A DNA stretch of 61,382 nt from Branchiostoma floridae (Eukaryota; Chordata; Leptocardii; Amphioxiformes; Branchiostomatidae): positions 1,149,244 through 1,210,625 of the forward strand of contig NC_049993.1 in assembly GCF_000003815.2 (NCBI RefSeq). Reading direction: 5' to 3'. A model generated the notes under the pieces. That model was given only the letters and a program-made list of their open reading frames with translations, was not told where the DNA came from and did no database searches. Made by a program: the position numbers and the translations under genes. Position 1 is the first letter of the stretch; each line of letters begins with the position of its first letter. This document shows positions 34,890-47,739 of this stretch, piece by piece.

Positions 34890-35617
34890 AAGAGCTGATT
34901 CAAAACAAATAAAAGAGAAACTATATTCGAGATGTACAAAGAAGATTGGAATTCTAGCATATGGCTAAAGCCCAAAATAAGAACTTACAGATTGTTTAAG
35001 GATGCCTTTTGCACGGAACGATATATCACAATGAACCTTCGTAATTTTAAGCCGAAGATCTCTCTGTGCGCAGTTGCGAGCGGGAGTATTAACGTTAACA
35101 CTGAATATTGAAACCGGACGGCACCAAGCAATCCCCGAGGAAAATAGGATTTGTACAATGTGTAGTCTGGGTGAAGTAGAAAGCAAGTCACACTTTTTTT
35201 TCTACTGCCCTTTCTATGATGACCTACGGGAAGGTCTGTTTCGCAAAAAAAATGTTTACAAATCTCCAGAGGTCATCTGGGAAAGGGATGAAATCAGAAT
35301 TAAGTGGTTATTCAAAGAGGGGTCTCTAAAATTTCCAAATTTATACACAAAGCCTCGAACAAAAGAAGAAGACAATTATACACATGATTATACAACTTGT
35401 CTCCACGTATGCGGCTGGTATTTTGTTTCTCTTATATTTTGTAAATATTTCGCTCTGTTCAGTTCTGCGAAACCTTGGTTTGATAATCTGGATTTATGTA
35501 TGTGGTTATGCTATGATATCTCTGTTCTGTTACCTAATTTGTTTAGTAGTTACTGATTATGTTCACTTATGTTGTAATATCCTCTGTTCATTTAAACTAT
35601 TGGTATGTGTCCTATAA
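34890..35617 (+). mobile_element. Non-LTR retrotransposon (CR1/L2-like) 3' end, frameshifted
   Basis: One frame from about 34933 reads YKEDWNSSIWLKPKIRTYRL and ...FKPKISLCAVAS; the sequence then continues in another frame from about 35074 as MRAGVLTLTLNIETGRHQAI, ...RICTMCSLGEVESKSHFFF and CPFYDDLRE. This is the C-terminal Cys/His block typical of LINE reverse transcriptases. The shift near 35070 shows decay. Downstream hydrophobic frames are usual for the 3' part. No endonuclease or polymerase core remains. Confidence 0.8.
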
Positions 35618-35627
35618 GCCACATTGT

Positions 35628-35935
35628 GGGACCGTGTAACGCAATAGCAGGGCGTTTGTCCCAGAACCCAGAGGTCCAGGGATCGAATCCGTTGATATGC
35701 CACCTGTCTTGTGCCCTTGGGAATGTCACTTTACACCACCTCCCTCATTTCTTAGGTTAGGACCGTCTCTCGGGTATGATGACAAATGTAGGTCCCGTGT
35801 TCTGACAGTCAGCGTCAAAGAACCCACCACACGTATCGAAAAGAGTACGGGCCTTTCCCACTCCCACAGTCTGGTCTCCGAGTTGACATCTTGAAAAGAC
35901 GTCAAGATGTTATATCAATCCTTCTGCAGTTCGGT
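35628..35935 (+). mobile_element. tRNA-derived SINE, plus strand
   Basis: A tRNA-like head GGGACCGTGTAACGCAATAG with B-box-like GGGATCGAATCC about 55 nt further on is followed by the body CTTGTGCCCTTGGGAATGTC, then AGGTCCCGTGTT and AAAGAACCCACCACACG. It directly follows the LINE relic. Confidence 0.7.
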
Positions 35936-36189
35936 ATATCTCAATAAAATCAAGCTCAGCCTCCCTGCTACTGACAAGCCGATATTGAGTTTATTGAGAT
36001 ACCCTTTGGCTCAGATAGAGCTTATCTTCCAGGGCTCATGCAAATAAGAAGACATACAGTATATACAAATACATAAACAGATACAATAACATCCACTCAA
36101 GTATAGATCGGACTTACACACGAATACATACAAAAAATCTAAAATCTCGAATGAGGTCAGAGGTCTACATACACTAAAAATTATGATCC

Positions 36190-36480
36190 GTAAAATTGGT
36201 CTCTCATCTTCTTAAACAATCGTATCGTATATCGGACACAATCTTGACATCTCTGGGTAGCAGATTCCACACTTTAACTGATCTGTAATTAAATGTTCTC
36301 CTCCCGCTGTTGTTCCTTGTATTTAGTAATCTATAACCATGCAATGACTGCCTAGTAGAGTGAGTGTGACATGCATTAACTGACACAAGAGATTTGTATA
36401 TATCCTGTGGCTCACCGATAAGTTTCAGAAGCAGAAGCTTCAAGTCAAGTGCGAAGGATTTTGAATTCTCAATACGTCAC
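36190..36480 (-). mobile_element. LINE C-terminal fragment, minus strand
   Basis: The minus-strand frame reads HSTRQSLHGYRLLNTRNNSG and RRTFNYRSVKVWNLLPRDVK. The pattern R(T/S)F.YR....WN.LP is the C-terminal signature of a large LINE group seen in many marine invertebrates. It is a different subfamily from the Cys/His-ended fragments at 6780 and 34890. Truncated and without other domains. Confidence 0.75.
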
Positions 36481-36529
36481 TTCTTGCAAATAACGGTAAG
36501 CATGACCTCATGCCCCATGTAACACTTGA

Positions 36530-36810
36530 AGTCAACTCGAGTATCTGCTCAACTCGATAGGTTTCTTTATCTGACTCAAAGCCCTGGGTTCGAGCCCCCT
36601 GACACGCTCCGACGTTGTGCCTTTGAGAAAAGCACTTACGCGACTTTCCTCACTTCACTTGGGTTAAGATGAGCAGTTAGAGCCGTCCCTTGGATAGTAT
36701 AGTGGAGGTCCCGTGTTGTTGAGAAGAGTCACGCCCTGAGCAAGTAAAGAAACCCACCACACTTATCGAAAAGAGTAGGGGTTCTTCTCACTGTTAGTGG
36801 ATCATTTAAA
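36530..36810 (+). mobile_element. SINE fragment, plus strand
   Basis: It carries a B-box-like GGGTTCGAGCCCC near 36586, then body blocks CGACTTTCCTCACTTCACTT, GGAGGTCCCGTGTTG and AAACCCACCACACTTATCGA that are shared with the SINE at 35628. The 5' head is less clear. Confidence 0.6.
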
Positions 36811-36869
36811 GCTGTCCGGATATGCAGATTGGAGATTTACACTCACGCACACATACTGTACGTTGGAAA

Positions 36870-36960
36870 AGTACATATAGATAGATAGAACTTTATTGCA
36901 CGACAACTGTAAAGGATACAATGTGAGGTAACTTGTACATATAATACATACAGAACGGTT
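36870..36960 (-). mobile_element. LINE 3' tail, minus strand
   Basis: TAGATAGATAGAACTTTATT followed by GCACGACAACTG is the reverse complement of a tail ending TTGTCGTGCAATAAAGTT seen on the plus strand at 43230, 44770 and 52860. The (TAGA)n run is the 3' microsatellite end. Confidence 0.55.
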
Positions 36961-37239
36961 TAACTACCTACCTACCTAATTTAACTACATGTGTTGCTAA
37001 TATCTACATAATATACATATTTGGGGATATCATCTTGACTACACGTCAAATGACCACTTATATCCCACTACAGGTTGCATGAACTCTTACACATATTAAA
37101 TGGTGCGTGTTTTTATTTTTCATTTTGCAAATTGACAGCAAATGACAATGTGGAACTGCACTCAAGTTAGTGACTTATTTTAACAATGTCACATACAAAA
37201 GACAATACGTAAAGCTAGTTCCAGGCCTAATGGCAATGG

Positions 37240-37440
37240 GTTAATGCATGAGTGAAGACCTTTATTGTACAGTTTTGCCCAACCGAGCTAAGTACAGGTC
37301 ACAACAAGTCAAGATATATACATATAAAAGTATCACAAATCTAGTCTAACACAAACGTTCAGCTTCTTCTCGCTTCTTGGTAATGTTACAAATGTAGGAC
37401 TGTATGGGTTTCGCTATTGTCGGTTTGTCAAAACGCAATA
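37240..37440 (-). mobile_element. LINE 3' UTR fragment, minus strand
   Basis: GAGCTAAGTACAGGTCACA, followed by ATCTAGTCT and CTTCTTGG..AT, matches the order of blocks at 6830-7000 inside YTHDC1 intron 8, where the LINE protein end is preserved. Only the 3' untranslated part is left here. Confidence 0.55.
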
Positions 37441-37665
37441 TCCACCGTGTCTAGGGTATAGTATGGGAGGGTGGAGCCCATCCCTCTCCTTCCACCACCT
37501 TTTACCTCCTCAACCGAAGTCAGGTACCCATTATTACACCTGGGTGGAGTGAGGAACTCATTTGACGAGCTTTTTCCAAAGACACAAGATCGGTAGCGTG
37601 ACCGGATTTGAACCCAGGACCTCTGAGTTTGGGGCCAAACACCTGCAGTTACGCCCATCCTGGGC
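37440..37665 (-). mobile_element. tRNA-derived SINE, minus strand (CGGTAGCGTGACC type)
   Basis: On the minus strand a tRNA-like head precedes CTGGGTTCAAATCCGGTCAC (B-box GGTTCAAATCC) and a body with GGTACCTGACTTCGGTTGAG and ATGGGCTCCACCCTCCC. The same body is found at 55790-55990 (plus) and part of it at 59350-59500 (minus). Confidence 0.7.
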
Positions 37666-38561
37666 CCTGGGTTTATTCGGCACGCCTCCTTGAAGCTCTA
37701 TTTGACTGTGAGAAACATTTTGTTACATCATTATTTCCAACCAAATATCCACTTTGTCCTGTCACGCCAAGTCAACCCACCTTTCTGTCCCCTCCCCCTC
37801 GCACAAAGACACCGGGGAGGTACAGTTTGGACAGTACAGTCAGCCAGGAAGTTTCTTCTTTCAACTATAGTCGACAAATATTTTCACGCTTTTGTTCTTA
37901 ATTCCTTGAGTTCATATTCCCCGTGGCTGGGTACACTACACAGTAATAGGTAGCTGCTACAAACCAAACTCTCTCCTCTCTACAAATGTGTGTCTATGGC
38001 AAGTCCTGTCGCAGGGCCTGACAGAAGTACTACATAGACTCACATGTATCAATAGCACGTTTGTGTGGCCGGCCCACAAACAGTCGCACTTGTCTTGGCA
38101 ACAGCATTCCTCTCCCGTCACCTGTATGTGTGGCATGACTGCTGCCGGCAACTTTGTTCTTTACGGCTAGAACTCCTCTACTGTTTCTCCGTCAGCACGT
38201 CTTATCGTCTGAAACCATCGGCCAAGTTTTCACCAACAGTTATCAGAGGGATCCGGAAGTCAACACCGCTGAGAGTGGGAGCTTTAGAATGAGAAAGACT
38301 TCTTGTCAACAGCGGGGCTGGCACATGACGTGATTGAAATGATACATAATTGATTGGGCCGCTAAAGCTGTTTGCACAAGACATTAGTAGCGTACAAAGT
38401 CAACAAAGAAGAGTAAATATCAACACGAGGCCTTCAGCACGGCGGTGTGTCCTTATGGTAGATACAATATTACCCCTCCCCCAAACACGCACACAGTCAG
38501 GCCTAGAAAAATCGTGTTTTGGGTTACTTGACTGAACCATGTGAAAACATGCCGGTCTTAT

Positions 38562-38811
38562 ACCCCCTTTCCACTAGGACGGCGCTCTCGCCGCGCTCTC
38601 CCTGCGACATAGAACTAATTATATAACAGATCGCTCAACGAATTGTAAAGAAAAGAAACGAATCTTTTTACACTTTGTGTGTTTTGTTGTCCTCTCAGTC
38701 TCACTTTTACATGCTGTATGATATACCCAGTATAAAATCAAAGGTTACACATATAATATTTAGGTCGCAGTGAGAGCGCATCGCGATCGCTGTCTAGTGA
38801 AAAGGCCGTAA

Positions 38812-38812
<1 letters not shown>
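38562..38812. mobile_element. MITE, CCACTAGGACGGCGCTCTC family, copy 2
   Basis: It begins CCCCCTTTCCACTAGGACGG and ends CTGTCTAGTGAAAAGG, and matches the 34330-34590 copy along its length with scattered differences. Two copies lie 4 kb apart in the same orientation. Confidence 0.8.
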
Positions 38813-40820
<2,008 letters not shown>

Positions 40821-40821
40821 G

Positions 40822-41010
40822 GTTAAGTCAAGTTAAACCCTTCCCGCGCCTGATGGCGCATAGGGCGGCGCCCATCTCTGTTTCCTCAGCCCTGGGCCAC
40901 ACAACGCAATCACTACAGCAGGGGGCTAGTCCATTGGTAGTGGTGTGTGTTCAACTTCCATACTCTTTCCCGAATGCTGAGTGCTAAGCAGAGAAAGCAG
41001 CATTACCGGT
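40822..41010 (-). mobile_element. 5'-truncated copy of the 42279 SINE
   Basis: Body blocks CGGCGCCCATCTC, CACTACAGCAGGGGGCT, TAGTGGTGTGTGTTCAACTT and GCTAAGCAGAGAAAGCAGCAT are shared with 42279-42571. The tRNA-like head is missing, as expected of a 5'-truncated retrotransposed copy. Confidence 0.7.
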
Positions 41011-41499
41011 ACAAAACCGTTTTTTTTTATTGGACCGGTCCAGAAAAACCGGACCTGAAAAAATTCGGCGGATCGGATGTTGGAAAATAAACAAATTATA
41101 TGATCAGGCATTCAGACATTTTGTGGATTATAGGAAATTAACAAGAGCGAAGTAGAGTAGAGTCTATAGTCATTTCTACCAAATTTTACAGCCAATCGTA
41201 CAGAGGCAGTTAGCTTTTAAAACGCACGTGGGAGTAGAATGAACAAAACAGATTTCTTTGTAGCAAAATGGACCATTGTTTTAAGTATCGCGATTCACAA
41301 GTTTTCACATACTGAATCAGGTCGAGGTTCAGGTCCGAACCTGGACCTGATCCTCTGGACCTGAACCGGACCTGGACCTGAATGTTCTGTTAGATGCTAG
41401 GGGGCCCAAACCTACATCACTTACTCACTGTCTCAAGATCTATCTTCCATTTACTATGAAGACTACAGCATGTCAAGAACGCTTGATGCCAAAAGCGGA

Positions 41500-41650
41500 A
41501 GTTCCGCTGCAGTACCTTAGAAAGCAACTGAGGGGCCAATTATCGAAGTTGACCTTCGTTTTACCAACATCCACCAAATATCACAAGGATCCATACACAG
41601 CGTCTCGCTGGTTATGCTGTTCACAGACACACGGGCAAACGGCACAAAAA
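41500..41650 (-). repeat. Dispersed repeat (TACTGCAGCGGA family), inverted copy
   Basis: TTCCGCTGCAGTACC, CCAAATATCACAAGGATCCA and GGTTATGCTGTTCACAGACA are the reverse complements, in order, of blocks in the copies at 28935 and 45490. Confidence 0.6.
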
Positions 41651-42278
41651 CATAACCTGCTGGTGATATGCAGAAACTGTCCGATAGATCTGGATAGCTG
41701 TTAGTTGGCAGAATACAGATAAAATCAGCACATGCTAGAGTTGGTAAAGCTGTCAAATACGTCGACGGTCATGGTCCATGGATCAAATAACTTGTCGAAA
41801 AAGAGCTAGAGGAATCTATTCGTATATCTTTTACCTGGTACAATGAACTGTATAGACTATATAGAACCATTTTTTAAATGTCAGAATGAGTCTTTCATAT
41901 CACAATGAGGTAACTTTCATATGTCCATAATTCTCCATATTACCCCACACTTACGCGATCTGTCATTCGTGTTCTACATTCATTTTGATTTGCCCTATAT
42001 TCAGTTGATTTTCCATCATGTCGGAGATTTTCTGCGGCCATCCAAGGATATTACCAACAGTTTTCCATCGAAATTCTACCTACCTACATGGTCACCCGAG
42101 CCAAACACCTATAGTCTAGACCACCAGGAAAACCAGATATTATTGAAAATTTGAGAACGGATTGTTATAATCTGGCTAGTCGGTGGCAGCTCTGCCGTGG
42201 ATCGCGCTCAGGGACTTTTTATGAAATTGCGACGAATTTGTAAACATGACTATAACTTACATCATAATCGGACAGATG

Positions 42279-42571
42279 TTAAGTTAAGTTAAAGTTACCC
42301 TTACATCTGTGCAGATGCTTTTGGGGTGGCGCCCATCTCCATTTCGAGTAGCCCTTGGGCCACACATGTGCAAGCCACTACAGCAGGGGGCTGGTCCGCT
42401 GGTAGTGATGTGTGTTTAACTTCCATACTCTTTCTCTTTAGTGCTGAGTGCTAAGCAGAGAAAGCAGCATGTACCATTTTTAAAGTCTTTGGTATGACTC
42501 GGCCGGGGTTCGAACTCACGACCTACCGAATGCAAGGCGAACACTCTAACCACTAGGCCATTGCACCGGTT
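42279..42571 (-). mobile_element. Complete tRNA-derived SINE with 12-bp target duplication
   Basis: On the minus strand it opens with a tRNA-like head: GGTGCAATGGCCTAGTGG (A box TGGCCTAGTGG) and GTGAGTTCGAACCCCGG (B box) about 50 nt later. It ends in a (TTAAG)n-like tail, AACTTAACTTAA on that strand. ATCGGACAGATG is present just outside both ends (42267-42278 and 42572-42583). The perfect duplication implies a fairly recent insertion. Confidence 0.88.
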
Positions 42572-42589
42572 ATCGGACAGATGAGGCTA

Positions 42590-42960
42590 TGTATATTCAT
42601 TATGTTGATTCAATTTATTATATGGATGATATACTCTGAGAGCATCAAAAGCTGATGCGAGCGTGCGAAGCCTGAAAAAGGTTTGGCCGAAAAAAAATAC
42701 CTTCATTATGAAAGCTTTCGTAATGAAATCCAAGTGATCAGGACAGTCGAAAAAATTGCTAAACACACAAACTATGGTATGACTAACAATAAATTTTTTT
42801 CGTTCGTTCATATCTTCTTCTTTGGCTTTATAACTGGCATTGTACGACAGAAGTAGCCGTTTTCTGACATTTTTTGCAATGCATTGTACTAGTATTTGAC
42901 ATGTGGCTGCTTTGTATGATTTACAATAGGTTCTTCCTTTTCGTTCCTTCATATCTTATT
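42590..42960 (-). repeat. Uncharacterised dispersed repeat, copy 1
   Basis: The minus-strand frame includes FFDCPDHLDFITKAF and VYHPYNKLNQHNEY. The plus-strand copy at 56340-56630 includes [19 protein letters not shown] and [10 protein letters not shown] in the same order. Similar DNA occurs between them (for example GATTTCATTACGAA versus GATTTCATAACGAA). I do not recognise the family. Confidence 0.55.
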
Positions 42961-43199
42961 CTTTGACATTAGAATTGACTTAAGTATCCGTTTAACTATA
43001 TTTTCTGCGACCTAAGAATGCTTTGTACACTTCAGAGTATGGTTAAAGACAGATAGATGGTTTATAGCGTAACAATTGCATCAGTGACAATGTATAGATA
43101 ACAGAAGTTACAGTCTAACACTATACATACACGTTATGTTACAACAATTTCAGTTGCTACAATGCTAGTGGACTAAATGGAGTGGTATGATAATACGGT

Positions 43200-43290
43200 A
43201 GGTAATTTGTACTTTGTGTAATTGTTGTTGTCATACATTGTACCATGCACAATTGTCGTTCAATAACGTTCTTCTATATTGCCTAATCTA
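43200..43290 (+). mobile_element. LINE 3' tail
   Basis: TTGTACCATGCACAATTGTC plus GTTCAATAACGTTCTTC is the 3' end of the LINE group also seen at 44765, 52856 and, inverted, at 36870. Confidence 0.5.
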
Positions 43291-43406
43291 GACAGTAGGC
43301 AAAACTGAAAAACCTGAGAACATAATTTACCTCGAAAACGGCCAGACAACGGACAACGAAAATGCATGAGGATACATGTGGAGCTTGGTCAAGGCTCTTG
43401 GCTTGT

Positions 43407-43558
43407 GGTCTCTACCAGACTCCATAGGTCACTGGAAAAGCCGTAGAAATGGAACAAATAGAGGAGTAAGCCGGCCAGAGAAGTACAGTTGGCTAGTGAA
43501 CAGCGCGCGACCAACGATCTACTGTTTTTCCAACGACCTATGGAGTCTGGTAGAGACT
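43407..43558. mobile_element. MITE, CTCTACCAGACTCCATAGGTC family, complete copy
   Basis: The left end TCTCTACCAGACTCCATAGG pairs with the right end CCTATGGAGTCTGGTAGAGA; the next bases (TCACTGGAAAA and TTTTTCCAACGA) extend the arms. About 152 bp, no coding content. A second, one-armed copy lies at 49761. Confidence 0.82.
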
Positions 43559-44659
43559 ACTTGGCTTGATCAAACCGTAAGAAGAATATATAGCATTCTG
43601 TACTATCCATTTACCTAAAGCGGGTAAATTAAGCCCTGGTCCATCTAAATAGTAGCTTCGTACATAGTCCAAGCTTGGAAAACATATAGAATCGCAGATG
43701 ACAATAAATATCGCGAGCATAATAAGTGTCAAACTCACATACTGCTATGTATATCATGCCTCTCGCTATTATGTATTTTGTACCGTGTATGTAAAATTCT
43801 GTATATAGGCTTTTAAAACTCATAAACTTTATCTCTGTTATATACATTGTCTGACCCTTGCCTCTTCCCCCATGACCTTGATGAAAAGCCAGATCTTTTT
43901 ATTGGCTAATGCCCTGTAACTTTCCATCAACATTGCCACTACGGTATTTTCACACATGTTGCAACCAGGAAACACAGATAGAGCTACACATATCTGTATC
44001 CCGTTGTCAGTCCCCCAAAATAAACTTAAGCAAACGATTTATTCAAGTCTATTTAAAGTCCATTTCAACTGCCTGGTCAGAACTGTATCTCATTCTCAAC
44101 TCCGTCAAATAATATTAATAATAATGATCATGACCGTGGGCTGATTGCAAAGTAAGACAGTGGTATACAGAGCATGAACATCTATCTTAGATCTATGTCT
44201 ATCGAAACTATCTGAGGGGTTTGACTTTTTCGTATGCAATGGGAGATGAACTGTCCAACATGTTCGTATATAAACGGGTTGGACGACTTAAGCAACTGTT
44301 TTTGTTGGTCGTTGAGGTGTGAAAACCTTGGAAATATTTTGTAGATTTTTAGGTATAATTTCCTTATTTTGGGCCAGTATTGTGAAAATTGACAGAAAAA
44401 AAGTTCATCCTCCACCGCATTCCCTGTACAATATTTACGATAATGTAGTAAGGATATTATTCTAGATACGCTATTTTACGCAATGAGCTATTAATATCAT
44501 TCGAATTCAGTACAGCAGATTTCAAGAGACTCGATGCTACAGACAGATTTGTATATATCTTTAAATGCCACAACCCCCATAATGCAAAGATAGGTAAATA
44601 TATCAAAGACTGCTTCGCTATTAGAAAGAATAATGAAACTCATGATTAGCCCAACTCAA

Positions 44660-44825
44660 TTGTAACACTATATCAAAGACTTGTGTTAGCCCTTCTTGCT
44701 ATGTTAATTAGGATGTTAAGTCTTATTCTACACCTATTTTGTTCTTTGTGTAAAAGTCGTTGCCATACATTGTACCATGTACAGTTGTCATGCAATAACG
44801 TTCTTCTTCTTCTTCTGATATTGGC
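44660..44825 (+). mobile_element. LINE 3' tail with (TTC)n end
   Basis: CATTGTACCATGTACAGTTG plus TCATGCAATAACG and then (TTC)n. The same tail core is at 43230 and 52856. Confidence 0.5.
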
Positions 44826-45489
44826 TACAGTTATAGAAATGAGAGCGAAGCTATTTACAAGTCTGCTTAGTCCAGGATCTTCCCCGCAAATCGCGCGCCA
44901 GACATTCCTGTGTGAGTTCGCGTTGTCCTGCGAACTGCAGATGTAGCGCCGAACATACTTGAAAACGCTACTCTTACTTGGTACGTTTAGACAACACGTA
45001 GGTGTCAAAAGTCCATGCTGACATGTGAGCTACCCAGCACAGCACACTGACAGCTAACCGTGCGGGCCTGACAGGGTTATGTTTGGGCCGTGCACAGTTT
45101 GGAAGGGGGAGGGGGGCTAACTACACTGCTGTATGATCAGTATATAACACTGAACTTAAGTTTGTAAAACAGATAAAATTTCCCGTTTTGTAGAACATGT
45201 GCGGGACCGTGGGCCTGACATTCCCTGGATATGTAGCCACACTGAGAAATGAAAATACTCCCTCCCACTACACTGGTTCAGAGCCTGTCTATGTACCGTT
45301 AAACACACAGCCTGTCAATATTTGTGCTAGTCCGTCTCTGTCATTTATACGGCCATCCGATGGCTCTGACCCGGGTCTAACCCGAGACGGTATGGACAGA
45401 ATATGGAGTCTTCGTTGATACAGATACCTTTAATATACACCACCCCATACACACACAAACACACCTATCAAAAATGTGCCATAACCTTC

Positions 45490-45740
45490 GCCAAGAAGCG
45501 TCCATGTGTATCTATCAGTCTGTGAACACGATAACTCAAGAATGCTTCGATGGGTTGTCTCGATACTTGGTATGTGGGTAGGTCTTGATCAGACCTAGGA
45601 ATTGTTAGGTTTTTGGCCTCCTAGTGGCTTGTTATGATACTGCAGTGGAGGTTTAGGTTTTGATATCCCGTGTTGTGGTCGCGAGGTGGTTGATAGCCCT
45701 TGGGACAGAGGGTAAGTTGTCTAGGTCTGGGCCCGCTAGT
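45490..45740 (+). repeat. Dispersed repeat (TACTGCAGCGGA family), copy B
   Basis: Ordered blocks GATAACTCAAGAATGCTTCG, TTGGTATGTGGGTAGGTCTT, CCTCCTAGTGGCTTGTTATG and ATACTGCAGTGGA align with the copy at 28935. Confidence 0.65.
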
Positions 45741-46198
45741 GGGTTCTTCGGATATGCAGGAGCCGATTGTGTGAATTGGGTGCTAGAAACGTTATCTTAA
45801 ACATGGAAGGACGACATCTTATACATTTGGTATAATGATAAGTTAGTGTAGATGTACATGTGTAGACTGTTCCAAATCTTCACTTTGAACTTTCATTGGT
45901 TTCAAAGAGACGCTGGTTCTTAATCTAGGAACAACTTGTATGGTGTTCAAGATAATTTTAGATGACAAGTTGATTTCTGCCTTTTTCTAACCTTTCATTT
46001 CCAAAAATATGCTGTCTTGTTAAATAAGAAAAAAACTGAGATGTCACGTACAAGGTAAAAGACATTGAAAAAGATCGGTAACTGAATACTCGATACTGTT
46101 TCTTTGTTTATTTCGTTTGTTTAGTTTGTGTTATATTTGACAAAGTTATGTTACCGTAAGTTGGTGAGATTCTGAAAATACCACACACTGTTTGTGAA

Positions 46199-46290
46199 AA
46201 AGACTGAGAGAGAGTAGAGAGAGCAAGGAAGTTCTTCTTGGAGAGAGAGAGAAAGAGAGAAAGAAGAGAGAGAAGAGAGAGAGACGCTGA
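46199..46290 (+). repeat. GA-rich microsatellite
   Basis: Imperfect GAGAGA/GAAAGA tract of about 90 bp. Confidence 0.9.
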
Positions 46291-47149
46291 AGAAACCACC
46301 TGGCCATTTGGCGCCAGATAGGATGTCAAAGCTCTAACTTAGTATTCTGGCAGCAGCTGGGCGCTTAGTGGAAAACTAACTCGAGGTGGGGCTTCAGCAA
46401 TGGAAGTGTTCTACTGCGTGCTGTGACCCGTTTCCTCTGGCTTGTTTGGGAAATATATTTGATACAGGTTCTGTAAACATTACCTCTGGGACCCGCCTGA
46501 CCCTGCACGGTTCACCTTTCACGCCGCACATACCTCCAAGTTCTGTGCCATTGTGGCCGACCGGCTGTAGGCTAGAGAGGAGGTGTAACTTTTTCCCTTG
46601 TCTGTCATCCAAGAGTGGTAATTGTTTTCCCGCCCCTAACCCGCCCTTCGTCTGATCGGGTGTCGCACTGATTGAGCGCTCTAAATGGACGTAGCCTTGT
46701 ACACACAAACACATTTGCCGCCAAAACACCACCAGACACTGGCTTTATGTTTTGGGAGCAACACTTGAGCGCACGGCCTTTGTGTTCCGTCCTACATTGA
46801 AACAGAAGCTCCATGGAAAAGACACAGGGCGCTGTTTATGGTACACGGGGTAGGCTGATACCGTCGCGGAGTGGACAGATTATTATCCGCATTGTGCTGC
46901 GTTGGTATCAACCCGGCAGAACAACACGGGGGTAAACAAACAGTTAATTAAGACCTTGCTGTCAAGTAATCTCGCAGTGGGAGGGCTTCGGGCACGTATG
47001 CGGGCGTGACGGGGTGGCGTATCGGAGCTAAGCGGGCGTAACATGCTCCGGCTCGGTACGGCCTGCCATGCCGACCCGTACTGGGCTCATAACATAGGTG
47101 ATGGAGACAGATAGTCTATCAATATATAACACACAACCACACAGGTTTC

Positions 47150-47290
47150 ATATTTGTTTTAATGTTTGGTATAGGGTAGGTCTTGACGACACTTAAAACT
47201 TTGACAGTTTTGGGCTCCGTGGCGTCTTGTTTCGGTACTGCAGCGGACTGTTTTTTAAACTACAGGAGCCGTGGTTTTGTTTAGGACTTT
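47150..47290 (+). repeat. Dispersed repeat (TACTGCAGCGGA family), copy C
   Basis: TTGGTATAGGGTAGGTCTTG, TTTTGGGCTCCGTGGCGTCT and GGTACTGCAGCGGA match the 28935 and 45490 copies. A further inverted piece, TTGAGTTATCGTGTTAACAG beside ACAGACACACA, is at 47680. Confidence 0.6.
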
Positions 47291-47739
47291 GAAAGAGAAT
47301 AACGTACGAAGGGATTGACGGATCTTCGTGGTGTTTGGTGTGTAGAAAGCTTAAGCGATAATTGACATAATCAGATGGTAATTATACAAAAGTCAGAGTC
47401 CAATTTAGAATGATACACCAGGAAACCTGCGCGCTCCACGACAGGACTATTGTGAACATGTGATATATGTAACTGAGAAAGAGAGAAAGTTGATAAATGA
47501 AAATCATGTAAATTTTTCCTTGATTTGCATGATTGATGAGCTAAAACTTTGATTCCATGGCGCACGATGGTAATTCCAAAAACAAGTGGCTAGTTAGCCC
47601 GAAAAGCACATCATTTCAAGGCGAGGACTCATTAAGAACTATAACTCAAATGCATGTATGAAGATAATCTTTCTTGGCCTTCTTGAGTTATCGTGTTAAC
47701 AGATGGACAGACACACAGACACACACAGAGAGAGGCCCC

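Noticed and set aside
42500-42571. Possible tRNA gene on the minus strand
   Set aside because: A and B boxes are present, but the segment is the head of a SINE with a body, tail and target duplication, so it is not a functional tRNA gene.
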